Source: Flavobacterium sp. CF108
GTDB lineage: Bacteria; Bacteroidota; Bacteroidia; Flavobacteriales; Flavobacteriaceae
NCBI RefSeq assembly: GCF_900129795.1
Contig: NZ_FQWW01000005.1
Location: forward strand, 473,350-537,349
DNA: 64,000 bases
Direction of reading: 5' to 3'
Shown: in pieces, positions 60,388-64,000 of the stretch
Layout: every line of letters starts with the position of its first letter
Position numbering within the stretch: the first letter of the stretch is position 1
Position numbers and translations under genes: made by a program
Notes under the pieces: generated by a model
The model's input: the letters and a program-made list of their open reading frames with translations, nothing else
Database searches by the model: none
What the model was told of the DNA's origin: nothing

Positions 60388-61758
60388 TTAATCTCCACCA
60401 CAGCCGCCACATGAGCTTCCGCACGAACTCCCACAAGAACTGCCGCACGAGCTTCCACCAGAACTTCCACATCCTGAACCACTGTTTGATGATATAAAGT
60501 TGTTATTTGCAGGCATAACCAAAGGCATAAAAGAAACTGCCAGACCTCCGTATAAGAAATAATTCCACTGCCAGTCTTGTTCAACATTAGTATTACTTTT
60601 TCCTTCTTTAAAAGAGGAGTGAATTGTATGAAAAAATAAATAGTTCACTACTTTCTTATAGTAACGATAAGAGATAGCAGCTAAAATTATGGTTATAATA
60701 ACAATATTAGTTACAGCCTTATCTCTGGAAATTCCTGTAATAATTCTGCTAAAGCCTATACTTAAAAGAAGTCCAAAAACCAGCAACGCTGTTTTTATGA
60801 TAAATAAAAATTGTTTAGAATCTAAAATCGTTTCTCTAATTTTTTCAACTCCTTTTTTTAATTGTTGAAATATTGGTTTGTTTATAATTAACTGATGTAA
60901 CTGTAGATAAGAAATTAAATCATATTCTTTCATGATTTCAATAACACAATTCTCATACTGATTATTTGTTAGTGTATCATCGATTAAGTTTAATTTATTG
61001 CCTGTAACCTCAATTCTTCTATTTTCAATTAAATTATTTACGACTCCATGAATTACATAGTCTAGATTATTTTTTTGAAAGAAGACCAATTCTAAAGGTG
61101 TAAGATTACTAATGATTAATTTAGGCTTAATTTTTTCAATCAGCGAATCACAAGTTTTCTTGACAAATTGCATTAATAAAAATGTTACTAAAGCAAACAA
61201 GAATATGTAATACCATGCAAAATATGGATTATCAATTTGAATCAAAATTGGTTTTAGAAGAAGAGAAATAGGAAAACTTAAAAGTATAAATGCACCTAAG
61301 AAAATTATTTTTAATATTCCGAGATTATAATTAGCGTTGTCTAATTGAAGTGAATCCATTGGATTTCTAAGAGTCCAAATTTCTTCAGGCTGTTTTCCAA
61401 AATTTAATTCATATAAGTTTTTAGTAACTTCTTTTGCTTTATGGAATTTCTCATGTTCAGCCTTATTATGTGTTGATGGAATATGCTCAATTCTTTTTGA
61501 CAAAATAGTGCAAAGATCAGAATATGAATTTGTAAAAATTAAATGCTGATGCCAGACAATATCAACAATTTCTGAAGGAGAAACCATTTCGCTTGAAGTT
61601 GCTGCCAGATACATGAATTTTTTATATTCTAAAATCGCTGTTTTAGTAAAATAAATAGTCCAACTATTTTCGAATGCTAATCTTGTTGAAAATCCGTATT
61701 GATCATTTGGGTTGTCGAGATCAAAATTTTCGATTTGATTCCAAAGTTGTATATCCAT
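60388..61758 (-). CDS. TIGR04222/GRDP-like membrane protein with Cys-Gly-Ser tail
   Basis: A 456-aa protein. The N-terminal part (VDIVWHQHLIFTNSYSDLC...HNKAEHEK) resembles the glycine-rich-domain-containing (GRDP) family; four membrane segments follow in the middle and C-terminal half. The C-terminus is a low-complexity tail SGGSSCGSSCGSSCGSSCGG. This layout resembles TIGR04222-type membrane proteins. Function unknown; tail cysteines could bind metal. Confidence 0.75.
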   Translation of the reverse strand: MDIQLWNQIENFDLDNPNDQYGFSTRLAFENSWTIYFTKTAILEYKKFMYLAATSSEMVSPSEIVDIVWHQHLIFTNSYSDLCTILSKRIEHIPSTHNKAEHEKFHKAKEVTKNLYELNFGKQPEEIWTLRNPMDSLQLDNANYNLGILKIIFLGAFILLSFPISLLLKPILIQIDNPYFAWYYIFLFALVTFLLMQFVKKTCDSLIEKIKPKLIISNLTPLELVFFQKNNLDYVIHGVVNNLIENRRIEVTGNKLNLIDDTLTNNQYENCVIEIMKEYDLISYLQLHQLIINKPIFQQLKKGVEKIRETILDSKQFLFIIKTALLVFGLLLSIGFSRIITGISRDKAVTNIVIITIILAAISYRYYKKVVNYLFFHTIHSSFKEGKSNTNVEQDWQWNYFLYGGLAVSFMPLVMPANNNFISSNSGSGCGSSGGSSCGSSCGSSCGSSCGGCGGD

Positions 61759-61764
61759 AAAAAA

Positions 61765-62268
61765 TTAAAGTTCTTTCGTTAAACGATCTAACTCTTTCAA
61801 TAAAGTCGGCATTCTAAATTCGCCCGCCATAGTTTCAACTTTTTGGAAAGCTTCTTCTAAATCAATTCCAATAGATGTTACAAATAATGGTTTTGCGCTG
61901 TCGCCTCTTAACAAAGGCTTTTTATCTTTTTCGATACTTGCAAAATTAGTTTTAGCGACACCAATAATCGGAATTTTACTATTTAGCTTTTCATATAAGC
62001 GTCCGCCTAATCCATATTTTTTATCATCATCTAAATATACGAATCCGTCCACAATTATAGCTTCTATATTTTCCAAATCAATCTGATTTAACAAACTGAT
62101 AATACACGGAAGTTCTCTTTTGTAAAATTCTCCTGGGATATATTCTGAAACATTATCAATTATTTCTGTGTGAACTTTAAAGTTTTTGTCTTCATTCCAA
62201 TTCTCAAATTCAAGGCAGACAGTTTTTGCTTTATTATCAAAATAATAAGTATCGAAGGCTAATATCAT
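61765..62268 (-). CDS. Endonuclease V-like protein
   Basis: A 167-aa short endonuclease V (deoxyinosine-specific nuclease) homologue. Asp in AFDTYYF, YIPGEFYKRELPCI and IIVDGFVYLDDDKKYGLGGRLYE mark the fold. The usual GNG(I/V)xHPR of the VDG loop is replaced by FVYLDDDKKYGLG, so it is a divergent member. Role in repair of deaminated adenine is inferred. Confidence 0.78.
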   Translation of the reverse strand: MILAFDTYYFDNKAKTVCLEFENWNEDKNFKVHTEIIDNVSEYIPGEFYKRELPCIISLLNQIDLENIEAIIVDGFVYLDDDKKYGLGGRLYEKLNSKIPIIGVAKTNFASIEKDKKPLLRGDSAKPLFVTSIGIDLEEAFQKVETMAGEFRMPTLLKELDRLTKEL

Positions 62269-62283
62269 TTCTATTTTTACTCT

Positions 62284-62847
62284 TTAAACTCTTAATGAAC
62301 CACGGAAACCTCTCGCGGCATAATATGAATCAGCACCATTGTGGTATACAAAAACGGTATCATAACGAAAATCTGAAAAAATTGCTCCGCCAAGTTTTCT
62401 GATGTTTGTGGGAGTTAAAATCCAGCTTGATGTTTTGGTATCAAATTTTCCCAATTTTTGAAGTTCGTGATATTCTTCTTCATTCAAGATTTGAATTCCC
62501 ATTTCTGAAGCCATGTTTACTGCACTGTCTTTGGGTTTATTTTCTTTTCTTTTTTCTAATGCTTCGTGATCGTAACAAATACTTCTGCGTCCTTTTGGGC
62601 TTTCTGCTGCACAATCATAAAAAATATACTCATTTGTTTTCTCATCAAAACCCACAACATCTGGCTCGCCTTCGGTTCTTTCCATTTCGTCAAGAGACCA
62701 AAGTTTTTCAGGATTAGCTTTTAGTTTTGACTCAACTTTTTCCCATTCTATATTTTTATGACGATGTTTATTATTTTCAAAACGTGCTTCTAAAACACTT
62801 AATAATGATTCTTGCTGTTCTGGTGATAATTTATTTTTTTGACTCAT
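62284..62847 (-). CDS. DUF4256 protein
   Basis: A 187-aa protein: KLSPEQQESLLSVLEARFENN, IEWEKVESKLKANPEKLWSLDEME, FYDCAAESPKGRRSICYDHEALEKRKENKP and FRYDTVFVYHNGADSYYAARGFRG are the DUF4256 pattern. Soluble; function unknown. 15 bases separate it from endonuclease V. Confidence 0.87.
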   Translation of the reverse strand: MSQKNKLSPEQQESLLSVLEARFENNKHRHKNIEWEKVESKLKANPEKLWSLDEMERTEGEPDVVGFDEKTNEYIFYDCAAESPKGRRSICYDHEALEKRKENKPKDSAVNMASEMGIQILNEEEYHELQKLGKFDTKTSSWILTPTNIRKLGGAIFSDFRYDTVFVYHNGADSYYAARGFRGSLRV

Positions 62848-62900
62848 CTTTCTTTATTTTATGTTATCACAAATAATTTTAAAAACTTATATGCATATCT

Positions 62901-63494
62901 CTAATCATTAAGTCCTTTACCGTCTAATATGTTTGAAATATTTTTTTCTACTCTCGCCTCTCTGGTTTTGGATTGTTTCGGTTGCGAAAAATGGAGCAGA
63001 TAAGCTCTTTGTCTTCCTGGGGTTAAAGCATGAAAAGCTTTTTGGAGATTTGGCATTTCATCTAATTTCTTTTGAAACTCTTCGGAAACAGCAAATTCGG
63101 AAGTTTTTTTCAGCTCCACTTTCAAACCTGCTTTCTCAATTTCTATTGCTTGATAAATATATGTTTTTAAAACAGTTTTCAAATCAACTATTTCGTGAAG
63201 ATTCGTAAATCGTATTTGACGAGCTGCCTGGACATTCTCAGATTGTTGAATCAAAATACCATCTGTATCTTTTAACAAAGCCCCTTTAAAAAACAAAAAG
63301 GCACAATATTCTTTAAAATAATGAATTAGTACGACGTTATTTTCTTTATAAGTATAGCAAGGAACTCCCCATTTTAATTCTTCAGACAACTGACAATCTA
63401 GGACAATTGTCCTCATTATTTCTAATTCTGCCTGCCATTTCTTCGCTTCATCAAAAAAGAAGTCAACTTTTGGATTTGCATTAACTTGTGACAT
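62901..63494 (-). CDS. YdeI/OmdA-family protein with DUF1801-like domain
   Basis: A 197-aa protein: an N-terminal DUF1801-like part (EELKWGVPCYTYKENNVVLIHYFKEYCAFLFFKGALLKD) followed by the OmdA/YdeI C-terminal helix-rich part (FAVSEEFQKKLDEMPNLQKAFHALTPGRQRAYLLHFSQPKQSKTREARVEK). Function unknown; often stress-linked. Confidence 0.85.
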   Translation of the reverse strand: MSQVNANPKVDFFFDEAKKWQAELEIMRTIVLDCQLSEELKWGVPCYTYKENNVVLIHYFKEYCAFLFFKGALLKDTDGILIQQSENVQAARQIRFTNLHEIVDLKTVLKTYIYQAIEIEKAGLKVELKKTSEFAVSEEFQKKLDEMPNLQKAFHALTPGRQRAYLLHFSQPKQSKTREARVEKNISNILDGKGLND

Positions 63495-63872
63495 CCCAAA
63501 CTTTTTTTAAATTACTCTTTCAAAATAGGAGAAAGATTTAAATTTAAAATTAAAACTTTTTTTTGATTTAATGGTACATTTAAAAGTCCAACAAAATAGA
63601 ACGATATATTATCTAAAGATAAAATAGAAATGAAATAGTTATAAAACCTAAAAATTAACAAGCAAAAAATAAGATTTAAGGCATTATCTATCTAAAAATA
63701 CAACTTATACAATTTTGATATAAAAGAAAAGAATACGCTTCGATATTTAGCGCATTCATATCACAACAGTTTTTCAGTTTTTGGAGATTCTAACGTAAAA
63801 ATATTGCCTGCGGTTTCAACCGCAGGTTTGTGCTGCATGACTGTTTCGCATTTCCAAAAATGTTCTAAAAAC
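63495..63872. other. Intergenic region with a REP hairpin
   Basis: AT-rich; the hairpin CTGCGGTTTCAACCGCAG near 63807 is of the same family as 18619-18693. No gene seen. Confidence 0.6.
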
Positions 63873-63905
63873 AAAAAATCCTCATCAACTAAATGATGAG
63901 GATTC
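63873..63905 (-). terminator. Terminator of the rRNA operon
   Basis: AATCCTCATCA and TGATGAGGATT around an ACTAAA loop, with a run of A/T on both sides; directly downstream of the 5S gene on the minus strand. Confidence 0.85.
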
Positions 63906-63912
63906 TTCAAAA

Positions 63913-64000
63913 GAAAGGCGACGACATACTCTCCCACAATGATGCAGTACCATCTGCGCAGGCGGGCTTAACTACTCTGTTCGGGATGGGAAGAGGTGAG
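63913..64000 (-). rRNA. rrf: 5S ribosomal RNA, 5' end beyond window
   Basis: The reverse complement reads ...CATCCCGAACAGAGTAGTTA and ...GCAGATGGTACTGCATTGTG, ending GAGAGTATGTCGTCGCCTTT, the conserved 5S segments. The gene is on the minus strand and about 20-25 bases of its 5' end lie outside the window, with 23S and 16S expected further right. Confidence 0.95.

Noticed and set aside
1..64000. CRISPR array, integrase, insertion sequence or prophage
   Set aside because: No regularly spaced repeats with unique spacers and no transposase, recombinase or phage structural genes were found.

Overview
The window looks like a chromosomal segment of a Flavobacterium-like member of the Bacteroidota. 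It is AT-rich, and its proteins have the composition typical of that group. The clearest promoter, upstream of a tRNA-Val gene, matches the Bacteroidota form TTTG-N19-TAnnTTTG. Intergenic spaces are rich in REP-like palindromes, and no plasmid or phage backbone is seen. It begins inside an M3 peptidase gene and ends inside a 5S rRNA gene on the minus strand, so an rRNA operon lies just beyond the right edge.

Layout. (1) 0-2.1 kb: the M3 peptidase end and a SanA/YdcF-like membrane protein. (2) 2.1-13.2 kb: a minus-strand accessory cluster, the most unusual part. It has a small beta-rich protein, a DUF1842-like protein, a membrane-anchored CxxCH protein, a 217-aa protein sharing a PPPAIG motif with the DUF1842-like one, two 56-58-aa GDL-motif (DUF1843-like) peptides, a radical SAM/SPASM enzyme, a methyltransferase, a possible haem-oxygenase-fold enzyme, an ATP-grasp enzyme, a glycosyltransferase and a CapK/PaaK-like adenylate-forming enzyme. 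Four of its genes share a leader sequence at a nearly fixed distance from the start codon. I read it as a RiPP-like peptide-modification system; this is inference. (3) 13.5-17.9 kb: a GbsR/MarR-type regulator followed by small membrane proteins, a fatty acid desaturase, a TIGR01777 epimerase and an SRPBCC protein; an identical palindrome precedes the first two genes. (4) 18-39 kb: mostly housekeeping genes (gcvP, KAS III, mlaEF, SprT, M28 peptidase, acyl-CoA dehydrogenase, amino-acid dehydrogenase, tonB/exbBD, folC), with a decayed patch at 30.3-31.5 kb. (5) 39.2-39.8 kb: tRNA-Val, a small GIY-YIG nuclease gene and a chimeric tRNA remnant. (6) 40-51 kb: accessory genes, including HxlR/SDR pairs, immunity-like paralogues, a membrane-bound winged-helix regulator and a PQQ-like propeller protein. 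(7) 51-57.5 kb: a histidine kinase and sigma-54 response regulator divergent from a MacB/FtsX-type ABC transporter, with nested palindromes between them. (8) 57.6-64 kb: Imm35-like and other small proteins, an SDR with a Crp/Fnr regulator, a TIGR04222/GRDP-like membrane protein, endonuclease V, DUF4256, YdeI-like, and the 5S rRNA end.

Working together: the maturase-cluster genes are co-directional and closely spaced, with hairpins separating the abundant-product genes from the enzyme genes. The two-component genes probably control the adjacent ABC transporter. MlaE and MlaF form one lipid-transport unit. ExbB, ExbD and TonB form the energy-transducing unit for outer-membrane receptors. All family assignments come from reading motifs by eye; no database search was run.
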